Positions 44,445 to 53,662 of a stretch of 64,000 nt of DNA are shown here, in pieces. The stretch comes from Anaerolineales bacterium (GTDB lineage Bacteria; Chloroflexota; Anaerolineae; Anaerolineales; UBA4823). The position numbers and the translations under genes were made by a program. Location of the stretch: positions 1 to 64,000 of the forward strand of contig JAFGQI010000117.1 of the NCBI GenBank assembly GCA_016935755.1. Direction: 5' to 3'. Numbering within the stretch: position 1 is the first letter of the stretch; the number at the start of each line of letters is the position of its first letter. A model generated the notes under the pieces. That model did no database searches and had not been told where the DNA came from. It saw only the letters and a program-made list of their open reading frames with translations.

Positions 44445-44792
44445 ATGGTTTTGATCAAACGCTATCCTAACCGCAAGTTATATAGTACTGAAACAAAACA
44501 ATATATCAAGCTAGAAGAAATCGCAGCCCTCATTCGCCAGGGGGAAGAAATCCAGGTGACCGATCACGTCAGCGGGGCGGATATCACCGCGCTGACCCTC
44601 ACCCAGATTATCCTGGAACAAGAGAAGAAAAAAACCGGTCTGCTGACCATCTCTGTGCTGATCGGCCTGATTCGTTTCAGTGGAGTCGGTCTGCTCGCCC
44701 TGCAGCAGCAAATCCCCACCCGCGCAGATATCCAGCGGTTAAACCACCAGCTAGAAGAATTAGCCGCTAAAATCGAAGAAATCTCCAGATAA
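44445..44792 (+). CDS. PhaR-like polyhydroxyalkanoate synthesis regulator (N-terminal domain)
   Basis: A 115-residue protein beginning with IKRYPNRKLYSTETKQYIKLEEIA, the hallmark of the PHB/PHA accumulation regulator DNA-binding domain, which senses PHA and represses phasin genes in proteobacteria. The product is shorter than proteobacterial PhaR and lacks the usual C-terminal extension, but ends with a coiled coil (LNHQLEELAAKIEEI). The coupling to the phasin-like gene suggests feedback control. No ribosome site is clear. Confidence 0.8.
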   Translation: MVLIKRYPNRKLYSTETKQYIKLEEIAALIRQGEEIQVTDHVSGADITALTLTQIILEQEKKKTGLLTISVLIGLIRFSGVGLLALQQQIPTRADIQRLNHQLEELAAKIEEISR

Positions 44793-44817
44793 GAATTTGT
44801 CCATCCGGGTAACCCTC

Positions 44818-46854
44818 ATGAAAATCAATGCCTGCATCTATCTGCTTGTTATCCTATTGGCGATGACAGGACTGGCCTGCCAGATTACCAGTTTCCCGAA
44901 TGTATCAGCGACTCAATCGCCATCCCCATCTGTACCGACTCAAACAGCCACACCCTTGCTCCCCCAACCAGTAAAACCGGGTATAAGCAACCCCGAAGAA
45001 CCCGTTTTTATCACCGGCGAAATCCCATACACATCTCCCTTTTTTGTCAATTCGATTTCACAGCCCTTTGTATTGCTAGAAGACGAAGCGGGTTTTGTGC
45101 AGCGCGATCCATACTTCGTATTTCCTCTGCCTGGTCAGGCAATCGGCCCGGTGAAGATCGATAGTGATAATCAATTAACCTATATGCTGGCACTGCCTGC
45201 CTTACCCCAGGGCACATTTGTAGATGTGGATAATGATGGATCTGTCGACCAGGGTGTGCAGATATTTGCGATCGCATATTGGTCGAATATTTGGGGGGAT
45301 CCATTTCTGGAACAACGGGATGGGACTGGCTGGTCGACGGCATATACCTCGGCGATTGTCGATCCAGAGAATGACGATGAAATCATCGGCGGAACGCTGA
45401 TGCTTTGGGCGCCAGATGACCAGCAGAAATTCCCAACCGGCTTTGGCGCGGACGGAAAACTCTTTACCAGCGATGACCCCGTTGCACCCGTCCAACCTGG
45501 CTACAGTCTGGCAGACATAAACCAGGAACCTTTCCGTATATACAAAGAAGCTCAACCTGTAATCAACCTGAATGAAGGAGCGATCGCGGTAAATGATTAC
45601 TCCCAATTGAGCTACTCCGAGGCGTTTCAAGCCTTGTTCGATAAAGCCTCGCGTGAATATCCATTTACTGCCGAGAAGAACATCGACTGGACATCGCTGG
45701 AGGGTGAATTCCTGCCGCGCTTCAAGGCAGCCAGATCAGATGAGGATTTCTACCGCGCTTTACGTGACTTCAGCCTCAGGATCCCCGATGGGCATGTGAA
45801 CCTATCCTTCGATGCGGACATATTTTACGAGCAATTTGGCGGCAGCTTTGGTCTGGTATTAGCCGAATTGAGCGATGGGCGCATTATTGTCACCCAGGTG
45901 ATTGCAGATACAGAAGGGATGAAGGCGGGCATAAAACCTGGCGCAGAAATCCTAACCTGGAATGGCAAGCCCGTTGGCGAGGCGATCAAAGATGTCACTC
46001 CCGTTCTTGGCCCCTACTCAGCAGATCATACTCGCCGCCTGGAGCAGGTCAACTCCCTGACCCGGGTGCCTCCCCAAACCGATATCACCATCGGATTCAT
46101 CAATCCCGGATCTGCGCAGGAAACCATCGCCAGTCTGACTGCCCAAATAGAATACGATTCGCTCTTCAAGACCATTCCCAGCTTCAACCAGGATGAATTA
46201 GCCTTACCCATTGAAGCGAATATTTTGGATGAATCGAGACTCGGTTATATACGCATCAGCACCTTCAGCGATGATTACCACCTGATGGCAAACCTGTGGC
46301 AGCGCTACCTCCAGGGTTTACTAGATGAAGATATTTCTGGGCTGATCATCGACCTGCGCGCCAATAACGGCGGTTCGTTGGGCATAGCGCTGGATTTCGC
46401 TGGTTATTTTTTTAATGCCGAATTTGAACTGTACCGCACCAATTACTACAATGAGAACACCCATCAATTTGAGCCAGATGAATATCCTGCTCGCGTCCGT
46501 CCCGGTCCCTTGATCTATGATGCGCCGATTGCTGTGCTGGTCAGCCCAAACTGCGTCAGCGCCTGTGAAGGCTTTGCGCACGCCCTGCAGCAGCAAGACC
46601 GGGCAATCATTATCGGTCACTATCCCACAGCAGGCGCCTTTGGTGAAATCGGACGAGGGCAATACAAACTGCCAGGCGACATTACCATACAGTTTCCAAC
46701 CGGCAGATCGGAAACGCTGGACGGGGAACTTCTGATCGAAGGCAGTGGTGTGGCTCTCGATATCACCGTTCCGGTGACACTTGAGAGCGCCTTGGGCAGC
46801 TTCGATGCTATCCTGGAAGCTGCCGTTAAGGCTCTCCTGGAAAGCATCGAATAA
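44818..46854 (+). CDS. S41 family (C-terminal processing-type) peptidase lipoprotein
   Basis: A 678-residue exported protease. A lipoprotein signal ends in TGLAC near residue 22, followed by a Ser/Pro/Thr linker. The middle (residues about 260-430) contains a PDZ-like segment (GMKAGIKPGAEILTWNGKPVG). The S41 core has YIRISTFSD, IIDLRANNGGSLG, LVSPNCVSACEGFA (probable nucleophile Ser in SACEG) and GHYPTAGAFG. The N-terminal region before residue 250 is beta-rich and unlike typical CtpA, possibly a substrate-binding domain. The start is the ATG at 44818; the ORF track uses a TTG at 44797. Confidence 0.85.
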   Translation: MKINACIYLLVILLAMTGLACQITSFPNVSATQSPSPSVPTQTATPLLPQPVKPGISNPEEPVFITGEIPYTSPFFVNSISQPFVLLEDEAGFVQRDPYFVFPLPGQAIGPVKIDSDNQLTYMLALPALPQGTFVDVDNDGSVDQGVQIFAIAYWSNIWGDPFLEQRDGTGWSTAYTSAIVDPENDDEIIGGTLMLWAPDDQQKFPTGFGADGKLFTSDDPVAPVQPGYSLADINQEPFRIYKEAQPVINLNEGAIAVNDYSQLSYSEAFQALFDKASREYPFTAEKNIDWTSLEGEFLPRFKAARSDEDFYRALRDFSLRIPDGHVNLSFDADIFYEQFGGSFGLVLAELSDGRIIVTQVIADTEGMKAGIKPGAEILTWNGKPVGEAIKDVTPVLGPYSADHTRRLEQVNSLTRVPPQTDITIGFINPGSAQETIASLTAQIEYDSLFKTIPSFNQDELALPIEANILDESRLGYIRISTFSDDYHLMANLWQRYLQGLLDEDISGLIIDLRANNGGSLGIALDFAGYFFNAEFELYRTNYYNENTHQFEPDEYPARVRPGPLIYDAPIAVLVSPNCVSACEGFAHALQQQDRAIIIGHYPTAGAFGEIGRGQYKLPGDITIQFPTGRSETLDGELLIEGSGVALDITVPVTLESALGSFDAILEAAVKALLESIE

Positions 46855-46898
46855 AAAAAGGCGTTTTACTGTTTATTATCATTACCGGTAAAACGCCT
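46852..46898 (-). terminator. Rho-independent terminator of the GH-like gene (and hairpin after the S41 gene)
   Basis: AGGCGTTTTAC (46859-46869) and GTAAAACGCCT (46888-46898) form a perfect 11-base-pair stem. On the minus strand the hairpin is followed by a run of seven T residues, which overlaps the stop codon of the S41 gene. The plus strand lacks the T run, so it is primarily a minus-strand terminator, 20 bases after the GH-like stop. Confidence 0.85.
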
Positions 46899-46918
46899 CC
46901 AAAATACGCTCTGCCCTC

Positions 46919-48433
46919 TTATGGCCCCCATTCCACATATACCGGCATGGCTCCGGCGGTGATCTGCTGGGAAACGGGGATGGCCTGTCCAAAAACATCA
47001 TAGATTGCTGCCGGCAGGTCTGGCGCCTGCACCTGATGTTCAGCCCCATCCAGCGACCAGATGATCCAGGAGCGTTTACCATCCCGGGTATATTCATATC
47101 CAGTGACGCCAGGGATTTCAGTGATGGCGCGGCTGAAGGTGGCCCCGGTCAGCTGTCCTGCGCTGATCCGAAAAGCCTCCAAAGCGGGCAAAGCCTTTCC
47201 CTCGCGGATCAGGCCTGTGCCTCGCCAACCTGTCAGGCTGTACCAGATGTTTCCCCACAAGCCCTCAGCCATAGCAGCAGCATGCGCCTCCGCCATGTAA
47301 GCCGCCTTGGTCAGCTGGAATTCATCTGCCAGGCAATCTGGCTCGTTGCCATCCCGCCCGCAAAGAATCCCCACTTCCGTATTGATTAAGAATTTATCCG
47401 GTTGACCATACGCCACCAGCAGATTCCGCAAAAAGCGCGCCTTCACCACCAGAACCGGGCCATTCACATTCCAAACGCTGGACCAATTGCTGTTTCCATA
47501 CATAGTGGGTCCGAGATAATAATCATAGGCGTGAAAACTAATCCCATCCAGATAATCACCGCCGCCACTGCGCAGCACCCCTTCCATGAAACGCGAAGGG
47601 GCGCAATCCCGGCCCTCCGGCGGATTAACCGGATCGCAGTCTAACAGCAAACCGCCAACCAGCACTTTCGACTGAGGGTCTGCTGCCTTGACCTGCGGAT
47701 AAACACTCTTCAACATTTCAGCATAATAACCGCCGCCATAATAAGCATCTTTCTGATCGCCCCAACAACCGAAGATGCTGTCTGGGCCTACCAGTCCCGG
47801 ATCGACATCAGGCTCATTTCCAAATTCCCAATACTTCACATTGTAAGGGGGCTGGCTGTATCGCGCCACAACATCATGCACAAAGCTGGCAAATGCCGGT
47901 AATTTTTCCGCGGCAACCGGTCCGCAGAACGAACCCGGTACTTTTTGCGCCCAGGCAGGTGTGCGCCGGATCACCAGGATAAGCTGGAGATTTCTTTCCG
48001 AGGCATTTTTCAATTCCTGTTCCAGTCCAGCCAGGGCTTCCCAATTTCGCTGCCCTTCTTCTGGCTCAACTTCCGACCAGGATAATCCGTTGCGCCTCAG
48101 CCAATATGCCCCCATCTGGACAACTAAATCCAGCTTATCCAGCGATCCCAGTGATTCAAGCTCAATCCCAGGGATTGGATAAGGGCTTCCCACAAACATG
48201 GGTGTTGGAGCGGGCAGGGAGGTCGACTGGAGCGCTTCTGGCGAGGTGACCACACCGGGTGAAGCAGGCTCAGTCGCCTGTCCTTTTGGAGCCACCGCAG
48301 GCTGGCCCGTACCTGCCTGATCAACCAGAGTTGGCGAAGGCGCAGCCTGCGAATTGCAGGCGACCAGGATCACCATCAAAAATAAGACCCCCAGGCGCAG
48401 TATCTTGCTAATAAGGTGCATTTCTCGCTTCAT
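46919..48433 (-). CDS. Glycoside hydrolase-like lipoprotein (clan GH-A type)
   Basis: A 504-residue exported protein. The lipoprotein signal ends with LVAC, then a Pro/Ala/Thr linker. A TIM-barrel core is suggested by WSEVEPEEGQRNWEAL, the acid-base motif YWEFGNEPDVDP (NEP, about residue 205) and the nucleophile-type FLINTEVG. Clan GH-A enzymes such as GH39 or GH5 show these motifs. Substrate unknown. The ORF track starts at a GTG (48436); the ATG at 48433 is equally possible. It lies downstream of the polysaccharide-type genes and ends at a clear terminator. Confidence 0.75.
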   Translation of the reverse strand: MKREMHLISKILRLGVLFLMVILVACNSQAAPSPTLVDQAGTGQPAVAPKGQATEPASPGVVTSPEALQSTSLPAPTPMFVGSPYPIPGIELESLGSLDKLDLVVQMGAYWLRRNGLSWSEVEPEEGQRNWEALAGLEQELKNASERNLQLILVIRRTPAWAQKVPGSFCGPVAAEKLPAFASFVHDVVARYSQPPYNVKYWEFGNEPDVDPGLVGPDSIFGCWGDQKDAYYGGGYYAEMLKSVYPQVKAADPQSKVLVGGLLLDCDPVNPPEGRDCAPSRFMEGVLRSGGGDYLDGISFHAYDYYLGPTMYGNSNWSSVWNVNGPVLVVKARFLRNLLVAYGQPDKFLINTEVGILCGRDGNEPDCLADEFQLTKAAYMAEAHAAAMAEGLWGNIWYSLTGWRGTGLIREGKALPALEAFRISAGQLTGATFSRAITEIPGVTGYEYTRDGKRSWIIWSLDGAEHQVQAPDLPAAIYDVFGQAIPVSQQITAGAMPVYVEWGP

Positions 48434-48505
48434 CACTTTATTTGACTCCCAAGAAAAACCGGACCTTGAGCTTCTGTATATATGGAAATGTCAGGGTGGT
48501 CTAAT

Positions 48506-50488
48506 TTACGAATAATACCTGGCAATCGTCAGCCAGGAGAGGATATCTAACAATAGGAATGAGACCAGAAAACCTGCCGCCAGGTACTGATCAAGAACTT
48601 CTCTGCGGGCAGGCTGAAGCGCGTCGCTTGATGCGCGCGCCTTGAAAACCCTGATCCAGATATGTTTAATCAGGTAAGCCATTTCCAGCCAACCGATACA
48701 TAAGACCAGCATCGTCAGGATCACCACCGGATAGGCATGGCGGGCGACCGGGATATAAAACCCCGGCAAAGCAATATAGCTGATGCCTCTCATCAAAGTG
48801 ATCGCCCAGGTCAGCAGTCCCACCGCCATTAAACAAAAGACAACCTCCCAGGAGAGAGAATGCCGCCGGCGAACCAACCCATATAAGCAAGCGACAAGTG
48901 CAATACACGTGATCACCAATAAAATATCGTATGGCACAGGTGTTCCAATCAACTCGATATGTCCCCACCCAAACTTAGCCCAGAAGGTTCGAAAAAGCTG
49001 CTCTGCAGAGGCTTTGTAGTGTACAGACGAGCCTGGCATGTCCAATAGAGAAACCAACAGGTAAGATGGACGGGTATTATCGGGCAGAATACTGGTGGCG
49101 AAATTATCAATCTCCGGGCGCAGGCGCGGCCCCGGTTTTTCAGCTGAAGCATTGCGGAGTAAATTTATGAAAGGCTGCCCTCCCCAAACGCCTCGCTCGC
49201 CGTTCACATCCTCGAACTGAGGAGGCATATCCAGGGCGTATTCCCCTTCCGCCAGCACCAGACCATCATAATACAGCCAGGCCTTCTTAACAGTAGGAGA
49301 GGCTGGCGATAAATAAACCCAAATCCGGAAGCTCTCTGCAGGGATCGTCGCTTGAAGCGCATAAAACTCGGGTTCGACGCCAAGGTCAACTTTCTCATTG
49401 AACAATCTCTCGGACGTCCTGATCGAAACTGGTTTATTCACCGTCAGGGGTTGGCTCGCCCACATCCAGACGCCCAGGGTAACTGTTTTCCCTGCCAGCC
49501 CTTGCGCCACCTCTATCGGCACAGGTTGGTACAGAGCCGGGGACCAAGTGGGGACCACCTTCGCCTCCAGATCCAGCTGCAGGATGTAATTGCCTGAGAC
49601 AGCCTGCTCGTGCTGAGCGCGTACAGGAATCCCTTGCGATGTGGCCCGGTACCAGGCCAGGGCATCATCCAGACGGATGCTCACAAACAATGCACCAACC
49701 AGGGCAGCCACCGCCAACCCCCAGGCAGCTATGCGCAGCCGTCCCCTGAGAAATGTAAATAATAAAATCAGCAAGTACCCTGGGATGACCATCATGGTAG
49801 TATTTTTTGCATAGTAAGCCAACCCAAGCACACCAGTCAGCCATAATAAATCCAGCAGGCTTGGGCCGCGCTTGACCAGCCGCACACCCGCCCACAAGAA
49901 CAGCGAAACAGTCACTACAGCCGCAGCATCGTTATTTACCGCAGTCATCAGATCGGCGAGACCCGGCAGTAATGCCAGGCTGACCGGAAGCATCCAGCGC
50001 AGTGGGTGGCCTGCCGAAGTCAATTCAACAGCAATCCCCCAGGCAGCCAGGATGGTGATTAGAAATAAGAGTAAAGAAACCAGACGTACGCTGTATAACT
50101 GCAAATCGACGCGATCAAACTGCAGCCACCGCAAGGGCAGTGACGCCAGGGCATAATATAAGCGCGGCTCGCTAAATTGGGCGTAACCAAAAATATGAAT
50201 GGGCTGGTCTGACTCGAAATCGGGCTGATAGTCCATCCCCTTGAAAAACCCATACTCAACCATAGACTGAACCACCGCGCGGCTCATCTCAGGATCAAAA
50301 TCCCCCTCCACGGGCCAATGGTCTAAATGAGCAGCCAGCCAGGCATATTCAAAGTGATTTGGCTCATCATAATGCTGCCAGGGAGGCACCAGGACAATAT
50401 ATACCAGGCCGTGAATCAAGGCCACGATCAGGCTGATGACCAGCCAGGTTCGGTCCTTCTTAGATACCGCATCCCATCTCCTGGCCAT
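48506..50488 (-). CDS. Polytopic membrane protein, DUF2142/PMT-like glycosyltransferase family
   Basis: A 660-residue protein with about ten helices. After the first helix comes PPWQHYDEPNHFEYAWLAAH, the acidic first loop found in DUF2142 and GT-C-type polyprenyl-linked sugar transferases. A large extracytoplasmic beta-rich region lies between residues about 270 and 430. The ORF track starts at a TTG at 50530 overlapping the phosphatase; I choose the ATG at 50488, which follows the phosphatase stop by one base. It probably handles sugar transfer or glycan chains at the outer face of the membrane. Confidence 0.7.
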   Translation of the reverse strand: MARRWDAVSKKDRTWLVISLIVALIHGLVYIVLVPPWQHYDEPNHFEYAWLAAHLDHWPVEGDFDPEMSRAVVQSMVEYGFFKGMDYQPDFESDQPIHIFGYAQFSEPRLYYALASLPLRWLQFDRVDLQLYSVRLVSLLLFLITILAAWGIAVELTSAGHPLRWMLPVSLALLPGLADLMTAVNNDAAAVVTVSLFLWAGVRLVKRGPSLLDLLWLTGVLGLAYYAKNTTMMVIPGYLLILLFTFLRGRLRIAAWGLAVAALVGALFVSIRLDDALAWYRATSQGIPVRAQHEQAVSGNYILQLDLEAKVVPTWSPALYQPVPIEVAQGLAGKTVTLGVWMWASQPLTVNKPVSIRTSERLFNEKVDLGVEPEFYALQATIPAESFRIWVYLSPASPTVKKAWLYYDGLVLAEGEYALDMPPQFEDVNGERGVWGGQPFINLLRNASAEKPGPRLRPEIDNFATSILPDNTRPSYLLVSLLDMPGSSVHYKASAEQLFRTFWAKFGWGHIELIGTPVPYDILLVITCIALVACLYGLVRRRHSLSWEVVFCLMAVGLLTWAITLMRGISYIALPGFYIPVARHAYPVVILTMLVLCIGWLEMAYLIKHIWIRVFKARASSDALQPARREVLDQYLAAGFLVSFLLLDILSWLTIARYYS

Positions 50489-50489
50489 T

Positions 50490-50957
50490 TCAAACGGCTT
50501 CTGCCTTAGAAAGCTGGCTGATTTTCTCAAATCCCTGATCCAGGATCAGGTCAATCTCCCTGGAAGTATGTTCGTAATCTTCCAGAGGGTGGCCGACAGG
50601 GTCAGCAATATCCAGGCTCTCACCAATCATCTCACTCATCAAAAAAATTCGTGGGGCGTATTCAGGGAAAGCCGCTCGCAAAGCTTCTTTATGCCCACGT
50701 TCCATAACCAGAATCAGATTGAAAGCCTCAACCAACGAGGTCGTAATGGGCTGCGACCGGTGCGAGCTGACATCCCCTCCCCGGGCTTTGATAATGATTT
50801 GCGTGTTGACTGCTGCCGGGTCGCCCGAATAGGCCCAGATACCGGCTGATTCGATCTTCCAATCATCAGCCTCATCTTTGACTTTGATCTTTAACAACCC
50901 CATTGCCATCGGCGACCGGCAGATATTAGCTGAACAAATAAATAATACAGAATGCAT
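50490..50957 (-). CDS. Low molecular weight protein-tyrosine-phosphatase
   Basis: A 155-residue cysteine phosphatase. The active-site CX5R loop is CSANICRSP at residues 8-16, and the general-acid region is IADPVG. Length fits the family. In bacteria these enzymes often regulate tyrosine kinases that control exopolysaccharide assembly, and here it stands between gmd-type genes and a glycosyltransferase-like protein. No tyrosine kinase gene is visible in the window. Confidence 0.9.
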   Translation of the reverse strand: MHSVLFICSANICRSPMAMGLLKIKVKDEADDWKIESAGIWAYSGDPAAVNTQIIIKARGGDVSSHRSQPITTSLVEAFNLILVMERGHKEALRAAFPEYAPRIFLMSEMIGESLDIADPVGHPLEDYEHTSREIDLILDQGFEKISQLSKAEAV

Positions 50958-50976
50958 GTCGAAATACCTGAGCCAA

Positions 50977-51972
50977 TTAGGTTGAAATTGAAAAATCAGT
51001 CCCGCAGGCTTGTGAGGCAGACAACGCCTGCAAATCAGCTTTCACCATCTGTTGGACTAATTCTTCAAAAGATATCCTGGGCTCCCAACCCAGTTCCACT
51101 TTAGCCTTGCGGGGATTTGCTACCAGCTGCTGTGTTTCGATGGGTCGAAAAAGATGGGGGTCCATAATCACATAATCCTGATAATCCAGATCCAGGCAGG
51201 CAAAGGCCAGCTGACAAAATTCACGCACAGAATGGGTGATCCCGGTTCCAACCACAAAATCCTCAGCGATATCTCGGTTGAGCATCATCCACATGGCTTC
51301 CACATAGTCGCCAGCAAAACCCCAATCGCGTTGGGCATCCAGGTTTCCCAGGTGCAACTCATACTCAAGCCCGAGCTTGATCCTGGCTGCAAAATGGGAG
51401 ATTTTACGGGTGACAAAATCCAGGCCGCGCCGCGGGCTTTCATGATTATACAATATCCCTGATGCACAAAACAGGTTGTATCTTTCACGATATCGCACTG
51501 TCATCCAGTGTGCATATAATTTTGCTATTCCATAGGGATTGCGCGGACGAAAAGGCGTAGTCTCACTCTGGGGGACTTCGACAGGATCGCCAAACAGTTC
51601 ACTGGAGGAAGCCTGGTAAAATCGGGCAGCAGGGACAATCAGGCGCATGGCTTCCAGCAAGCGCGCCACTCCCAGCCCAGCGATATCCCCCACCAGAACG
51701 GTCGCGTCCCAGGAGGCATAAGGAGCCGAAGGCGCCGCCAGGTTGTATATCTCATCCGGGCGGTGTTCCTCCAAACAGGCATACAGGTTATCCTGGAGGG
51801 CTAAATCTCCCGCTGCCAGTGTAATCCTCCCCTGGACATTCTGCAGGTTGTGTAAACTGATCGGGAAAGCCTCTGGAACCCACCCAACGACCTGGTAGCC
51901 TTTGCCCAGCAAAAGCTCTGCCAGGTAGGAGCCATCCTGCCCATCCACACCTAAGACCAGCGCTGTTTTCAA
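50977..51972 (-). CDS. NAD-dependent epimerase/dehydratase, gmd paralogue
   Basis: A 331-residue extended SDR enzyme. It has [14 protein letters not shown] (dinucleotide-binding, slightly divergent), EIYNLAAPS, the catalytic YGIAK pair (PYGIAKLYAHW) and the gmd-like HESPRRG segment with RDWGFAGDYVEAMW. It is clearly related to the adjacent gmd (four bases away) but lower in conservation. It could act on a related GDP-sugar (for example a reductase such as Rmd) or duplicate gmd activity. Confidence 0.85.
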   Translation of the reverse strand: MKTALVLGVDGQDGSYLAELLLGKGYQVVGWVPEAFPISLHNLQNVQGRITLAAGDLALQDNLYACLEEHRPDEIYNLAAPSAPYASWDATVLVGDIAGLGVARLLEAMRLIVPAARFYQASSSELFGDPVEVPQSETTPFRPRNPYGIAKLYAHWMTVRYRERYNLFCASGILYNHESPRRGLDFVTRKISHFAARIKLGLEYELHLGNLDAQRDWGFAGDYVEAMWMMLNRDIAEDFVVGTGITHSVREFCQLAFACLDLDYQDYVIMDPHLFRPIETQQLVANPRKAKVELGWEPRISFEELVQQMVKADLQALSASQACGTDFSIST

Positions 51973-51976
51973 AATG

Positions 51977-53044
51977 CTAAACTCCCATGCTGGTCACCTG
52001 GTCTTCCCAGCGGTGCCATTTACCGTGGTGAGCTTCTAAAATACCGCGACCCTCACCTGGAGAGGTCAAACCCTGCAGTTCTAGATCAGCATCCACCATG
52101 ATCCGGACGAGATCGCGAAAATACACCCGCGGTTCCCAGCCCAATACCGTGCGTGCCCTGGCAGGATCCGCCATGAGATAATCAACCTCAGTAGGGCGGA
52201 AATAGCGCGCGTCGATCTCCACATAATCATGCCAATCCAGACCTGCATATCCAAACGATTCATCTAAAAATTCGCGTACAGAATGGGCTTCGCCTGTGCC
52301 AATTACAAAATCATCCGGCTGATCGCATTGGAGCATTTTCCACATGGCGGCAATATAATCTGGAGCATAACCCCAATCCCGTTTTGCATCCAGGTTGCCC
52401 AAATAGAGCTTCTTCTGTTTCCCCGCCACGATATTTGCCAGGGCGCGGGTGATTTTCCGGGTCACAAAGGTCTCGCCGCGGCGGGGAGATTCATGATTGA
52501 ACAGGATGCCATTGCAGGCAAAAAGGCCATAGCCTTGGCGGTAGTTTTTAGTCACCCAAAAAGCATATACCTTTGCTGCCGCGTAGGGGCTTTGGGGTTG
52601 AAACGGGGTCAGTTCATGCTGAGGCGGTTTGGCGCTGCCAAACATCTCGCTCGAGGAGGCCTGGTAGAAACGGGCCTCGAGGCCGCTCTTGCGAATCGCC
52701 TCCAGAATGCGGATCGTGCCCAGACCAGTAATATCCCCTGTATATTCAGGCAGATCAAAACTGACCCGCACATGACTTTGCGCTGCCAGGTGATAAACCT
52801 CATCCGGGCGTATATTATAGATTAGATCAACCAGGTTGCCTGCATTGGCCAGATCGCCATAATGCAGATGCAGCATCACCTTCTCGCCATTATGCGGGTC
52901 ACGGTAAAGATGGTCAATTCGCTGGGTGTTAAACGTGCTGGCGCGTCTGATCAAGCCATGGACTTCATATCCCTTCGACAGCAACAATTCAGCCAGATAA
53001 GAACCATCCTGCCCGGTGATCCCGGTTATTAGAGCTTTCTTCAT
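51977..53044 (-). CDS. gmd: GDP-mannose 4,6-dehydratase
   Basis: Converts GDP-mannose to GDP-4-keto-6-deoxymannose, precursor of GDP-fucose, GDP-rhamnose and perosamine. The 355 residues carry [14 protein letters not shown], the [14 protein letters not shown] region, QSHVRVSF, the SSSEMFG and [11 protein letters not shown] catalytic elements, and the [15 protein letters not shown] segment. A full-length and highly typical Gmd. It follows the NusG-like gene by 28 bases and precedes its paralogue by four. Confidence 0.96.
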   Translation of the reverse strand: MKKALITGITGQDGSYLAELLLSKGYEVHGLIRRASTFNTQRIDHLYRDPHNGEKVMLHLHYGDLANAGNLVDLIYNIRPDEVYHLAAQSHVRVSFDLPEYTGDITGLGTIRILEAIRKSGLEARFYQASSSEMFGSAKPPQHELTPFQPQSPYAAAKVYAFWVTKNYRQGYGLFACNGILFNHESPRRGETFVTRKITRALANIVAGKQKKLYLGNLDAKRDWGYAPDYIAAMWKMLQCDQPDDFVIGTGEAHSVREFLDESFGYAGLDWHDYVEIDARYFRPTEVDYLMADPARARTVLGWEPRVYFRDLVRIMVDADLELQGLTSPGEGRGILEAHHGKWHRWEDQVTSMGV

Positions 53045-53072
53045 AAATCACACTCAAAATCCTTAATCCTGA

Positions 53073-53585
53073 TTATTTTTTCCTGCGCACAATCTGACTT
53101 GCTTCAATCTCCAGCGGAACCTGACGCTTGCTGCCAAGCAGTTCGAGCAGTACTCGCACCCGCTCCCCCCCCGGCAGAGTAGCGTCAAAAATCGCTTCAT
53201 AACCCCGAAATGGGCCTTCGCTGATCTGAATCACATCACCCTGTTTCAACCCGGTAAAAATTTCTCCACCTGCCGCATTGATCTCATCCACTCGCTTGCG
53301 AATTTCAAAAATCAGGTTTTCGGGCACCGTGGCGGGCTCGCCGCCAAAAGAAACCAGGCCAATGGTATGAGGCATCCACTGAAAAACGGATAAACCTGCT
53401 TCATCTAAGTCTGCTCGCACAAACAAGTAGCCCGGGAAATATGGATGCACTTTGCGCGCCCGAGGGTTAACCGGGTGTACCCGTAAACGCGGATAATAGG
53501 TTTCAAAACCCTGAGTTTGCACCTGTCGCCACACTGCATCTTCCTTGCGGGGCTTACAGCGTAATGCATACCAATAACTTGCCAT
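53073..53585 (-). CDS. Specialised NusG paralogue (RfaH/LoaP/UpxY-like antiterminator)
   Basis: A 170-residue transcription elongation factor. The N-terminal NGN domain has WYALRCKPRKEDAVWRQV and FPGYLFVRADL, and the C-terminal KOW domain has GDVIQISEGPFRGYEAIF. It is not the core NusG, which normally sits near secE and rplK. Located first in a polysaccharide-type gene cluster, as RfaH, LoaP and UpxY-type proteins often are, it probably keeps polymerase processive through the long operon below. An upstream TATAAT lies at 53646-53651. GGAGG precedes the ATG by about 11 bases. Confidence 0.85.
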   Translation of the reverse strand: MASYWYALRCKPRKEDAVWRQVQTQGFETYYPRLRVHPVNPRARKVHPYFPGYLFVRADLDEAGLSVFQWMPHTIGLVSFGGEPATVPENLIFEIRKRVDEINAAGGEIFTGLKQGDVIQISEGPFRGYEAIFDATLPGGERVRVLLELLGSKRQVPLEIEASQIVRRKK

Positions 53586-53645
53586 ACGAGCGTGCTACCT
53601 CCAATGATCGACGATTGCCTTTTCTCGTGCATTCGCCGAGTCAGC

Positions 53646-53651
53646 ATTATA
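53646..53651 (-). promoter_or_regulatory. Candidate -10 box (TATAAT) of the NusG-led glycan operon
   Basis: A perfect TATAAT on the minus strand about 60 bases before the NusG-like ATG, just after the M50 protease stop. No clear -35. Confidence 0.45.
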
Positions 53652-53662
53652 TCATCTAACCC

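Noticed and set aside
46888-46918. Plus-strand terminator for the S41 gene
   Set aside because: The hairpin has its T-run only on the minus strand, so it is annotated for the GH-like gene.
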